The position numbers were made by a program, and so were the translations under genes. This document shows positions 23,291 to 32,394 of a stretch of DNA of 64,000 nt, one piece after another. Within the stretch, counting starts at the first letter, position 1; each line of letters begins with the position of its first letter. Under the pieces are notes generated by a model. That model was not told where the DNA came from. It was given only the letters and a program-made list of their open reading frames with translations, and did no database searches. This DNA comes from Hanleya hanleyi (Eukaryota > Mollusca > Polyplacophora > Lepidopleurida > Hanleyidae), in assembly GCA_036873755.1 (NCBI GenBank), contig JAVTVY010019050.1, positions 1 to 64,000 of the forward strand, read 5' to 3'.

Positions 23291-23578
23291 TAATGATTTG
23301 ATTTCCCCAGACCTCAGAGGCATATGTATTGATTGGTTTGATCACACTATTATACATCTTGACTAGTGTATGAGTAGGACTATTATTAGCAGTGGTAAGG
23401 TTTGAGCATAACTTAAATCAAGCTCGGAGTGATTTGTTCTTCAATATCTTGATCCGAGTTGAATCAAGATCCGAGATAAGAATAAGCTGGTACAATATCT
23501 ATGAAATGGTTGTCATAAGTGATTGTGTAGTTTTTCTGGCTACTTTTAATGGTACCATTAAAGACAACAACTTTAGTT
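23291..23578 (-). pseudogene. LINE ORF2 middle fragment (RT thumb region)
   Basis: Read on the minus strand, this gap between elements A and B contains TKVVVFNGTIK, DIVPAYSYLG and, in another frame, PINTYASEVWGNQI, which are the K-T-K-V-x-x-F, Y-x-Y-L-G and Y-G-S-E-x-W-like landmarks of LINE reverse transcriptases after motif C. It joins conceptually to the fragments on either side of the two insertions. Several stops are present; it is dead. Confidence 0.65.
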
Positions 23579-25092
23579 TTTTACCCCTCGGCCAAAATTT
23601 GGCCGAAGGGTATTGTCGTCGTCATGTACGTCCGTCTGTCTGTCTGTCCGTCTGTCCGTCACACCTTTCTCGTTACCAAGATATCTTTAGAACGACTTAC
23701 CCTAGGCACAGTAAACTTGCAGTGCACATCCATATGCCCGTGACCCAGAACCCTATTGAATCTGGACCCGATTGGTTGGAAACTTTGGCAGCCATCTTTA
23801 ATTTATGCGAAACCATCACAGCTTTCTCGTTACCAAGATATCTTTAGAACGACTTACCCTCGGCACACCAAACTTGCACTGCACATCCATATGCTCCTGA
23901 CCCAGAACCCTATTGAATCTGGACCCGATTGGGTCGAAACTTTGGTGGCCATATTTAATTTATGCGAAACCATTAATCTTGTGTATCTCAGGTACCATTT
24001 CACTGTTCAGTGTGAAACTTGGTATAGATCATTGATGCATCAAGAAACTTCAAAGGATTGACCAAATCAGTTGCCCTGATTCGGTGGAAACCTTGGCGGC
24101 CATCTTTAATTTATGCAAAATCTTTAATGCTATATATCTCTGATACCATTCATGTGTTCTATATGAAACTTGGTATACAGCATCGATGTATCAAGAGACC
24201 TGCAATGTATAACCATATCAGTTCCTCTGAGTGGCGGCCATCTTTAATTTATGCGAAATCATTAATGATCGCTATCTCTGCTACCGTTCAAGTGCTCGAT
24301 GTAAAATTTGGTATACATCATCGATGCATCAATAGACTTACGATAAATGACAGTTCTGGTGTTTCTGATTGGGCGGAAACCTTGGTGGCCATCTTTAATT
24401 TATGCAAAATCTTTAATGATGTATATCTTTGATACCATTTCAGTTTTCTATATGAAGTTTGGTATACAGCATCGATGTATCACGAGACTTGCAATGAATA
24501 ACCACATCAGTTGCTCTGAGTGGCAGAAAGGATGGGCGGCCATCTTTAATTGATGCAAAATCATTAATGATCTCTATCTCTGATACCGTTAAAGTGCTCG
24601 ATGTAAAATTTGGTATACATCATCGATGCATCAATAGACTTACGATAAATGACAGTTCTGTTTTTTCTGATTGGGCGGAAACCTTGGTGGTCATCTTTAA
24701 TTTATGCAAAATCTTTAATGATGTATATCTTTGATACCATTTCAGTGTTCTATATGAAACTTGGTATACAGCATCGATGTATCAAGAGACTTGTAATGAA
24801 TATAACCACATCAGTTCCTCTGAGTGGTGGGAAGGATGGGCGGCCATCTTTAATTTATGCAAAATCATTAATGATGTCTATCTCTGTCATTGATGCATCA
24901 AGAGACTTATGTAATGAATACCAGTTTCTCTGATTGAACGGAAACCTTAGAGGCCATTTCTAATTGCAAAATTCTTCAGAATCCGTATATTTGTCACTTG
25001 ACTGCTTGGTGTTCCTGAAATCTTGGTTTATATTGAATACATTATGAATGGCTGGCGCCCAGAGCCGAGGGGTTTTCAGATGCGCAGCTTCG
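23579..25092 (+). mobile_element. Core-repeat element B, ~150-bp units, inserted in LINE
   Basis: Same head, CCGTC microsatellite and ~150-bp units as element A (about nine units at 23.79-24.95 kb), ending CCGAGGGGTTTTCAGATGCG then CAGCTTCGTATA. Same orientation as A, and inserted in the same LINE about 0.3 kb of LINE sequence away. Confidence 0.88.
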
Positions 25093-25360
25093 TATATAGA
25101 ATTTACAGATAATTTCCAATTTGAACAAAATGTTTGCAGATTAATTAGGTTTCTTTGGAGGCCTGAAGGGTTAGTTGACAGTTTAACAAGATCATCTGCA
25201 AATAGCAGGTGCGGAACTTTGCTTTGCTCAAGGCTGGTTGCTTTCACTTTCTAGATAAGCACAAAAATCATTCAGGTATATGTTGAATAACACAGGACTA
25301 CAGTTGCAGCCCTGTTTAAACACCTTTTTCAGATAAGATGGGGTCTGAGAGGGAGGAGTC
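25093..25360 (-). pseudogene. LINE reverse transcriptase fragment (motifs B and C)
   Basis: The minus strand carries QGCNCSPVLFNIYLNDF (motif B, usually QG.x.SP.LFN) and then HLLFADDLVKLS (motif C with the catalytic F-A-D-D), separated by a frameshift near 25240, then LQTFCSNWKLSVN. Directly after LSVN the inserted element B begins. This is the RT core of the LINE whose C-terminus lies at 20.92-21.80 kb. Confidence 0.8.
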
Positions 25361-25364
25361 TTGA

Positions 25365-26270
25365 TAATATAATGAAAGCTTGTGTGAAACACGGGAGAAG
25401 AGCATTTCCCCAGAATAAATGAGTAACACATAATTGGTACTCACGTGGCTTCAGATCGCCCCAATATGAGCACATCCTCTATTAGGTGTGGCAATTTATC
25501 AGAATAGGAATAAAATTTCAAATTGCCACTTTTGTTTTTTTCACTACGAAAGCTTGAACATGAAGATTTCAACTCCTTTTTCCTGCCTGATTGTATGAAT
25601 TAGGCTGTTGTATTCCATCTCGAACAATGCTGGTGAATAAAATGCCAAACAACAAAAATAAATAACTTTTCTCAATAATTTTTCACCGGAAGTCAGCGAA
25701 TTGTTTTTGTTGTATAATGCTGTTAATAGTACTTAGGCAATAACAACATTCAACATAAATCGGGAACCTTCACTGGCTGTATGATCTATCTATCACTGTG
25801 TCATGGTGTTCATATTCCGACAGGAACATGATATGTCAGAGCTTGAAAATGGTGAGTGTTTCACCAGCTCAGCCGATACGGCATGGTTTCAAGTTACTGT
25901 TGAAGCATGCAACACGGCAACACAAGCGAACTTCGGCAGATTCATCTGGAAGACGACTACAGCCACAACGATGATGATGACAATGTCTGATTTGCAGTGT
26001 ATATTTCATGTTATATCATAACATACAGATAGTATATAACCTTAAAAAAATAGGTTCAGCAACTGGGATAGGCTTCTAGACAGTCACCAATTGCATGGAG
26101 AGCCTATCTTCACTCTTTTAAATATTATTACCTATGCACAATTTGACCTTGATAAAACAGGTGATGGTCATTTTCATTAGGCTTCTGATCCATCACCAGC
26201 TGCATATGTGGTATGACAAGAATGATGAACAGACAGACGGACAGACCAACAGATGACACAGACAATTCAG
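25365..26270 (+). repeat. Dispersed segment, uninterrupted copy
   Basis: Paralogue of 9040-9440 plus 11095-11880 without the core-repeat element between them. The frame 25803-26021 reads MSELENGECF...SSADTAWF with further codons; its counterpart near 11255 is disrupted. It could be a fragment of an old coding element, but I recognise no family. Confidence 0.7.
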
Positions 26271-26284
26271 TTCCATTTGAGGTA

Positions 26285-27480
26285 TGTTAGTAGTAGGCTC
26301 TACCCTTTTCGAGCCTCTGGCTCGTCACTGCGCATGCGCAGGAATTGTGGAGTGGGTGTGCGTAGGAGTGTTGTGCGCAGGTATGACAATTTTGTGGTGG
26401 TGTTCTGCGCAAGTGTGATGTCATGTATGACGTCACTTCCTGTCTTCGTGAATCGGGCGTGTGTATTCCTCCGCGGTGCTGCGATCTGGTGGTGATGCGG
26501 TCTGCCTCCGCGGACAGAAAGTAGTCCCAAATTCTCCGCCATTCTCCGGCAATCTTCAGGGGCGAGAGGGGTCCCTAGTCTACCGATTGGATCGAGTGAG
26601 GTGTCAAAGTGAAGCATTCGTGAAGGGGCATCCGACGGAATGGGTGTGACGTGGAACTGACGTCATTCTACGCATGCGCGGCAGACCAAGGGTATCATGG
26701 AAATAGACGTTTTGGGGTCTAGGTGGGTCTCTAGTGGTCCGATGGAGTCGAGTGAGGTATCAATGTGAAGCCCATGTGCGGGGGCATCCGATGGGCTGGA
26801 TGTGGGGTTGGAATATCGTCATCCTGCGCATGCGCGGTAGACCAAGGGTATGGAATAGACGTTTTGGGATCTAGGGGAGCCCCTAATGGCCCGATGGAAT
26901 CGTATGAGGTATCAATGTGAAGCATTCGTGAAGGAGCATCCGAAGGGGTGCGTGTGGGGTTGGAATATCGTCATTCTGCGCATGCGCAGTAGACAAAGGG
27001 TATGGGAATAGACGTTTTGGGATCGAGGGGGTCCCTAATGGGCGGATGGAGTTGTATGAGGTATCAATGTGAAGCCTATGTGAGGGAGCATCCGGCTGGA
27101 CTAGTGTCTCGGTCGTTGTCAACATTGACAGGGAATTGTGGGAAAAGGGTATGGAAATAGACGTTTTGGGGTCTGGGTGGGCCACTATTGGTCGTATCAG
27201 GTATCAATGTGAAGCATTCGTGAGGGAGCATCCATCTGGTATTTGGGGTCTAGGTAGGACCTTAATGGTCTGATGGGGTCGAGTGAGGTATCAATGTGAA
27301 GCATTCGTGAAGGAGCATCCGACTGGGTGGATGTGACGTAAAACTGACGTCATTCTGCGCATGAGCAGTAGACCAAGTATATGGAAATCGACATTTTGGC
27401 GCCGACATGGGTCACTATGGGTCCGATGGAGTCGTATGAGGTCTTATTTTGAAGCTCTCGTGAAGGAGCATCCGACTTGT
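26285..27480 (+). repeat. Polinton left terminal region: subterminal array of seven units
   Basis: Seven units with GAGTGAGGTATCAATGTGAA, CATTCGTGAAGGAGCATCCG and usually TGCGCATGCGC occur at about 26590, 26750, 26907, 27053, 27196, 27279 and 27432, spaced mostly 143-159 bp. Left of them (26285-26580) lies a unique terminal part with TGACGTCA and GCGCATGCGCA. Only the innermost unit is matched at the right end of the element (40120-39960), so the right end is truncated or the array expanded on the left. Confidence 0.75.
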
Positions 27481-27740
27481 CTCATGGTTCATCTGTGTTC
27501 GATGGTCTGCGCATGCGCAGTCTGGTCGTAGTATAGAAAACGGGCATTTTGGGGATGCGTGGGGGTGTGTTTGACCAACCACTATGTGTCCATGGTTGTG
27601 GTTTGGTGGTGTGGGTTCTGCGCAGACGTCAGTTCCGGTTTCACTAAAACTACCTCCGAACCCAGAAGAGTTCCAATTTTCCCTTAGACGTAGGGTCCGG
27701 ATTTTCAACATCCAACTTTTCCCCGGCCCGGCCCGCCCCG
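27361..27740 (+). repeat. Polinton left inverted terminal repeat (inner part)
   Basis: Matches the reverse complement of 39735-40120 at high identity through GCAGTAGACCAAGTATATGG, CACTATGGGTCCGATGGAGT, CCAACCACTATGTGTCCATG and CCTCCGAACCCAGAAGAG. Identity fades in the CG-rich stretch near 27735. Confidence 0.92.
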
Positions 27741-28018
27741 GCCACAGCGCGCGCGCGCGGGGGTTATCCGGTCCGAACGCCTGCGCGGCATCACCGGAAG
27801 TGTGCGGGTGAATTTCGGATTATCCTAGGCCACTGATTGGCTACTTTTTCAACGGTATTCAAAGCCAGTTTCACCGAATCCCCACATGTGTGTTATAGCC
27901 TTCATGCATTATGCTCATATAGAAAACACACAAGGCAGGGATTTGTTTTGGTGAGATCTCATTTTGTTTTTTATTCAATAATAACTAACAACAACAACGT
28001 GAGAACAACCACGTGAAA
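27741..28018. other. Spacer between terminal repeat and protease gene
   Basis: Contains a (CG)n-rich patch at 27748-27765 and otherwise no coding frame. It holds the poly(A) signal for the minus-strand genes. Confidence 0.6.
27970..27975 (-). terminator. Poly(A) signal for the protease transcript
   Basis: AATAAA on the minus strand about 160 bp past the protease stop codon, the expected position for the last gene of the block. Confidence 0.55.
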
Positions 28019-28160
28019 ACTGAAGCCCAGAACAGGGGTTTGTACATTGAAATTGATAGAACTTAAGCCCAGAACAGGGGGCTTTTTGTGAAAGAACTTC
28101 AGCCCAGAACAAGGGGCTTGTACGTTGAAAGAACTTAAGCCCAGAATGGGGCTTGTACAT
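28019..28160 (-). repeat. ~40-bp minisatellite at the protease 3' end
   Basis: Four degenerate units with TTCTGGGCTTAAGTTCT and AATGTACAAGCCCC. The last protease codons (...FNVQAPFWA) fall within the first unit. Confidence 0.85.
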
Positions 28161-28598
28161 TGAAATGATGGGCGGCCCAGTCATATACGAGTACATCGCG
28201 GTCCTCGGCCTTGGAGTACTCGTCAAACATCTGTACGATGGTAGATAAGGTTCTTCCCCGGCATCGATGGTACAGGTAAAACAAGCAATATTGTCCGCAC
28301 ACGCTACTGGTCAAGCTTTGCAACGTTTGACTGTTCCAACACCACGTCTCTATGCCTTGATCCATGAAGTCTGTTAAATCGGGATGGAGGGGTGGCAGGC
28401 CGTACGGGTCAAAGTATTCGTCCTGCTGTTCTGTCAAGTACACGCCCACCCAATGTTCACCGGGCTGATCCATCGGGTCAGTGTTGAGAACGTAAGCAGC
28501 AGGATACATACGGTCTAATCTCGGGCGAACACCCCTTGAAAGACCATACGTATCCCTGGGTCATTCTCCAGCACGGTGGTTATCTGGTCTGTATCCAT
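28135..28598 (-). pseudogene. PRO: Adenovirus-type maturation protease, frameshifted near N-terminus
   Basis: Role: cysteine protease that matures capsid proteins during virion assembly. The main frame (28509-28135, 124 codons) shows the family's catalytic set in order: His19 in GEHWVGVYL, Asp34 in FDPYG and the nucleophile Cys71 in SVCGQYCLFYL. An N-terminal segment of about 27 codons starting at the ATG 28598 and ending ...GVFARD runs into a stop at about 28517; the body resumes one frame away. The gene follows the capsid gene immediately, as last gene of the block. The catalytic residues are present but the reading frame is broken, so it is probably inactive. Confidence 0.85.
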
Positions 28599-28599
28599 G

Positions 28600-29940
28600 T
28601 TAGGTGGCAAAGTCACACAGGACGTTGCGCGCCTTGTCCACTTGAATGATTTTGTCAAAGTCGGCGTAGCAGATCACATTGACGGTGCTCCGGAGGACTC
28701 GTGCAAAGTGGATTTCCAACCGTAAATTGCCTTGCTTGGCGAGGGCCAGCTGATGGTCGTTCTCTAAGGTGGGGGTCAGATCAAAACCGAACAACATGTA
28801 TCCGTTCGCGTAATCCTCCCGGCTGATCATATTCCCTTCATCCTGGTTGATTTGACCGGTGGCTGTTTTAGCGCCCCCAAAGTTCGGCGTTAAGGCCGTA
28901 GCTGGGACCTGTTGTACATCCACATGCAGGGCCACAAAATTGATGCCGAAATGTTTAAAGTCAAACTGGTTCTCTGGGTAGGCTCCACTGAAACTGGTAT
29001 TTTCCACACAGGTGAGGATCAATCGCTTGGGTAGTTCCCCCAGGAACAGGTTTCCTTTGTTGGCGCTCATATTTCCAGCCGACACAGAGAACACTTTGAT
29101 TTGCACATGCCGGATAGGGTACTGGGCTGGTTTTGTTTCCAAGGCTTTGAGGTATCCCAATTGAACGGCTGGATTCGGTTTCACTTTTCGGACATACAGA
29201 ACTGCGTCTTGGATGACAATCTTATAGTCAGCAGCATGCCCCTCTATGTTAGTGGCCATCAAGGCGAAGGTCGGAGGCGCCTGTATCAGTCGGATTTTGA
29301 TGGGGATCTTGTTCAAGAGGTACCGGTCTTGCATAAACATGTCTGCGTGCAGTCGACCCATGAGATCCACCGAGACGCCGTTCGCGGTCAAAGCCTTCCG
29401 TTTGTTATATCCCGCATTGTCGTTCTCTACGCCCATGTGCTCGACTGTGTCCTGGTAGAATAAAGCGGCTGTCAGCTGAGATTTTTTAGCCTCTCGTCCA
29501 TACGACAACAGCGTCTCAATGTAGGCTCGATAGGGGTACGTGTTGGTCGAGTCACTGATGAGTTTGTCGCTGAGAAATATATCCACTTGTTGAAACATAG
29601 AGTGCAACCAGAGATTCGTTGGGCCCACCGTTGCTTGATCGACGATTCTGGAGCCATCCCAATTGACGACCTTGGCTTTCACATACAAGTATGTATGGGC
29701 TAAATCTACATAGGCCGTATCCGCATTACTGATGGTGAAATCGATGGGCCCTGTTTCGTTGATGCTGGAGAGCGGGAGATGCTCCACCCATAATCCTTGT
29801 TCGGCACTGGTCTGTGTGAGCGGGATGGTCCACAAATCAAATTCACTGTTGGTGGAGAGGCAGGACTCTATGTGGATTAAGGACATGTTTAAGAAAAGAT
29901 ATCCTGGGTCTTCGATGTGCGTCGTCGCTGGGTCGGTCAT
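28600..29940 (-). CDS. MCP: Major capsid protein, double jelly-roll (hexon-like)
   Basis: An intact 446-codon frame, about the normal length for Polinton capsid proteins. Landmarks: SEFDLWTIPLTQTS near residue 33, STNTYPYRAYIETLLSYG near residue 120-137, IGRLHAD-like MGRLHADMFMQDRYLLN near residue 190-206, NQFDFKHFGINFVALHVD near 320, and the end VNVICYADFDKIIQVDKAR. These match the double-jelly-roll capsid family that builds the icosahedral shell. Initiation could be at Met1 or at Met19 (MSLIHIES), which resembles family starts better. A TATA box (29968-29980) lies about 30 bp upstream, inside the preceding gene's end. It is the largest unbroken gene of the element. Confidence 0.92.
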   Translation of the reverse strand: MTDPATTHIEDPGYLFLNMSLIHIESCLSTNSEFDLWTIPLTQTSAEQGLWVEHLPLSSINETGPIDFTISNADTAYVDLAHTYLYVKAKVVNWDGSRIVDQATVGPTNLWLHSMFQQVDIFLSDKLISDSTNTYPYRAYIETLLSYGREAKKSQLTAALFYQDTVEHMGVENDNAGYNKRKALTANGVSVDLMGRLHADMFMQDRYLLNKIPIKIRLIQAPPTFALMATNIEGHAADYKIVIQDAVLYVRKVKPNPAVQLGYLKALETKPAQYPIRHVQIKVFSVSAGNMSANKGNLFLGELPKRLILTCVENTSFSGAYPENQFDFKHFGINFVALHVDVQQVPATALTPNFGGAKTATGQINQDEGNMISREDYANGYMLFGFDLTPTLENDHQLALAKQGNLRLEIHFARVLRSTVNVICYADFDKIIQVDKARNVLCDFAT

Positions 29941-29943
29941 CGA

Positions 29944-30352
29944 CTGGTGCGTGGTCTCTGTGGTGCAGGTCTTTTATTCCCTACGGTGCGTTGTGCTTTG
30001 GCCACCAAGACGCCTCCCACTTCTTTGGCCCGCCGTTTCAAGGCTTCTTTGGGTGCCGTACCCCCAAGACATCACCGGCGACTTGCAGTCCACTGCGTAC
30101 CGCTTGTTTGCCGATTCCTTTCACCCCACGCGTCACCAAGGGCAAGAACGTTTTGACCATGCTCCCGAGTATGTTTCCCAGCCCGTGTCCTCGTTGCATG
30201 CGTGCACCACTAAAGACCGGAAGGCCACCTCCGGCCTGTTGGGCATAATAGTCCATATAGCTGCTTGCATCGCACTCGTAAGGCACCTTCATTATACAAA
30301 GTGGGGAGCACGTGCTTGTCGAAAATGAAGTGTCAGCACCACTTTTCCTCAT
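29944..30352 (-). pseudogene. Core-like basic virion protein, one frameshift
   Basis: The 104-codon frame (30352-30038) has an N-terminal acidic/aromatic part (YECDASSYMDYYAQQAGGG) and a Gly-rich hydrophobic part (LPVFSGARMQRGHGLGNILG, then SMVKTFLPLVTRGVKGIGKQ). The Arg/Lys-rich end continues in another frame from about 30050 to a stop near 29944, consistent with loss of one G in a G-run at 30060-30065. Proteins of this shape, with GG.P.F.G...QRG.GLG, are regular Polinton/adintovirus virion components. A DNA-condensing core role is inferred from the basic C-terminus. TATA at 30381-30391. Confidence 0.7.
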
Positions 30353-30383
30353 TCGAATGCCACCGGTTGTCCCATGTCATCTC

Positions 30384-31036
30384 TTATATCCACCGTGATA
30401 GTGTTGATGTTGGTTTGTCGTACGGGTAGGTAGAGCATGTGGGTGAAACTGTGGGTGACTTGATCTCCATACTTCTTTTAATGGGGACCACCCGGAACAG
30501 AGGTGTGTTGATATCGCCCGCGATGTGGTTGTCGACCACGTCTGAGTAGACGTATAGTCCGCACATACCCGACTTCATATCCATCGGGATCTGGCCATGG
30601 TCCTCGGATGGAACTGCGTACGTCGAGTGAGTGAGACCCAGCATTTGCTGTAGGATAGGACTCAGTACTACACTCACGTTGGCGGTGAGGATGATGTGTG
30701 CCTTGTCGTTGTGTGCGTTGTAATTGAAGTCCACATGATTCTTGAAGGGAAAGGTTTTGATGGGTTTTGAAACTTATAATGCAACAGTCTTGTCAGCCCC
30801 TGCATGAACTCCTTGGGGAGGGTGAGTCGGGTGTCTTTGCTTTCGTAGGTCACCTCGTACCACACTTCATTGGCTCGCCCGTTGTACCACGAGTAAGGGT
30901 ATTGGATATCCACGAGGCCACATTCCCAGCGTCCAGGTAAATGCAACGGTTGCGGTAACTGGGTCACGTACGTGGCCAAGGTGTTGTCAGGAAACACATC
31001 CAGCGAACTGTTACTGGGTAGGGTGAGGTAAAACAT
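30384..31036 (-). pseudogene. Penton-like minor capsid protein, two frameshifts
   Basis: Frame 1 (31036 to about 30750) begins MFYLTLPSNSSLDVFPDNT and contains LPGRWECGLVDIQYPYSWYN, the conserved start of the single jelly-roll penton homologue of Polintons, which fills capsid vertices. Frame 2 (about 30734-30470) has MKSGMCGLYVYSDVVDNHIA and LFRVVPIKRS. The last conserved part lies in a third frame to about 30355. The breaks near 30745 and 30470 disable the gene. TATA at 31066-31077, 30 bp before the ATG. Confidence 0.82.
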
Positions 31037-31069
31037 AGCGACTGAGCTGGCCTGCTGCTGCTGTTGGTT

Positions 31070-31917
31070 TTAATAGGTGTTCCATGCCTTGGGCGGTTGT
31101 GTCCGGCATCGAGTTCGTCGCGGTGACTTGCTACGTGTCACGGCTCCGGAGATGTGGGGTGTCTTGATCAAGGGTGGTTTTTTAAAGGCGTGAAAAGAAG
31201 GTGCCCTTTGTGGTGGTGTTTTGGGGGGTGACTCCGGTTCCCACTTGGCTTCCAAGAAGGTAGTGGGCCACTCCGCGATTGCTGGGTCCGCTACATCCAG
31301 GCCCAGCGCTGGGGGTTCCCCGCCAATTCCTGTGGTACATGCATGTCTTTCAACCCTTGAGCGAAGAGCTCCCATCCTCGAGGATCCGTGTGCGACCTGC
31401 GTTGATGCATCAGGTCATTCACTAAACCCGTCATGTGAGTACCGGGGACCACCTGATTCTGTACCAGTAGGTCGCCTTTATCATTCCAAGTCCTGTTAGG
31501 ATTCTGTTGTAATACCAGGCCAGCTTGTTTCTTGAACGATGCAGGTACACGCTTCAAGACTTCGTCTTCCACCCACTGTGGGGCTGTGGGTGGTACCCCT
31601 GGTAATGGCGGCTGTTGGAGCGGTGCTGAGGTCGGCGGTGTGTCGCGTGGTGGTGGTGGTGGAGGTGGTGCTAGGGTAGAGAGAGTTTTGTATTGGTCCA
31701 TGAACGTCATGTACCGTTGAAGCGTCTCATTGTACCATTGTACTTTCTCACTTTCGCCTAACCCCGGTCTTTGCAAGATCTGTTGCATCTCTTCATCGAG
31801 GGTGTTTATGATCTTCGCCGTAGGTGGGACAGGGTAGGGCGATTGGAGGTTTTGAAGAGCCGCGGTTCGAAGAGGATCATTTTTTTCGTGTGGTTCATTG
31901 TCTGCCGAAGAGTCCAC
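31070..31917 (-). pseudogene. Conserved Polinton virion-type protein of unknown function, frameshifted
   Basis: The 208-codon frame (31917-31291) has an N-terminal helical part (LDEEMQQILQRPGLGESEKV and YNETLQRYMTFMDQYK), a Pro-rich linker (eight consecutive prolines), and a conserved C-terminal block WNDKGDLLVQNQVVPGTHM, LVNDLMHQRR, GWELFAQGLKDMHVPQELAG, NPQRWAWM. After a frame change near 31290 a basic, Pro-rich tail runs to 31070. The C-terminal block is a family I recall from many animal Polintons; its function is unknown to me. It starts inside the end of the pVI-like gene's region. Confidence 0.65.
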
Positions 31918-32239
31918 CCAATACTGGACCCAACACGGAAGCGGCCAACGGTGGTAATATGGCCCCGAAAAAGCCGCCTTTCTGTAACACCTTTTTCTTT
32001 TGTGTTTGAGAGACTCGCTTCTGGACTAGGGTTCGGAGACCTGTCTTATGCTTGGTCAACTTGGTCTTCTGAGCTGAAGTCAGTGGTACGTTGCCTTTTA
32101 ACAGGTTGTACCCGATCTCGCACAGACAGCGTACAAGGTCAGGGTCCGCACCGCGTACAATGGTTCGGACCAACTCGGGTGGGGCCGTCCTTAATACACG
32201 TAGCGTCGGGGCGTGCTTCCGTACTCGCGCAGACGTCAT
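31895..32239 (-). CDS. pVI-like small basic protein with Gly-rich hydrophobic C-terminus
   Basis: An intact 114-codon frame. Residues 10-60 are helical (LVRCLCEIGYNLLKGNVPLT), 60-87 are Lys/Arg-rich (QKTKLTKHKTGLRTLVQKR), and the C-terminus is KGGFFGAILPPLAASVLGPV. Small proteins ending in such a glycine-rich amphipathic stretch are constant in Polintons and are compared with adenovirus protein VI, which disrupts membranes; that role is inference here. TATA TAGATAAAAAGG lies at 32271-32282, about 35 bp before the ATG. The last codons overlap the next gene's start by about 20 bp. Confidence 0.7.
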   Translation of the reverse strand: MTSARVRKHAPTLRVLRTAPPELVRTIVRGADPDLVRCLCEIGYNLLKGNVPLTSAQKTKLTKHKTGLRTLVQKRVSQTQKKKVLQKGGFFGAILPPLAASVLGPVLGGLFGRQ

Positions 32240-32329
32240 GTACAGCTAATGCTAGAACCCACAACTCTGTCCTTTTTATCTACCTCAGAGAACAGAGACA
32301 AAGTCCACCATGATGTGGTATTAATTCTT

Positions 32330-32335
32330 TTTATT
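32330..32335 (-). terminator. Poly(A) signal for the ATPase transcript
   Basis: AATAAA on the minus strand about 60 bp after the ATPase stop codon (32395). Confidence 0.55.
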
Positions 32336-32394
32336 ATAACCCATCATCAAACACACACACTTCAGCTGGGGGAGGCACTGTGGGTGTGTTTACA

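Noticed and set aside
21636..24933. Frames with repeated FNLCKIFNDVYL / IYAKSLM peptides
   Set aside because: By-products of the ~150-bp core repeats of elements A and B; stops and frame changes occur in every unit.
27741..27780. CpG-rich patch as a host promoter
   Set aside because: It is a (CG)n run at the inner edge of the Polinton terminal repeat and has a counterpart at 39690-39715 on the other side; it is part of the element.
29732..30328. 198-codon plus-strand frame
   Set aside because: It lies antisense to the capsid and core genes, which have clear family motifs; it is a shadow.
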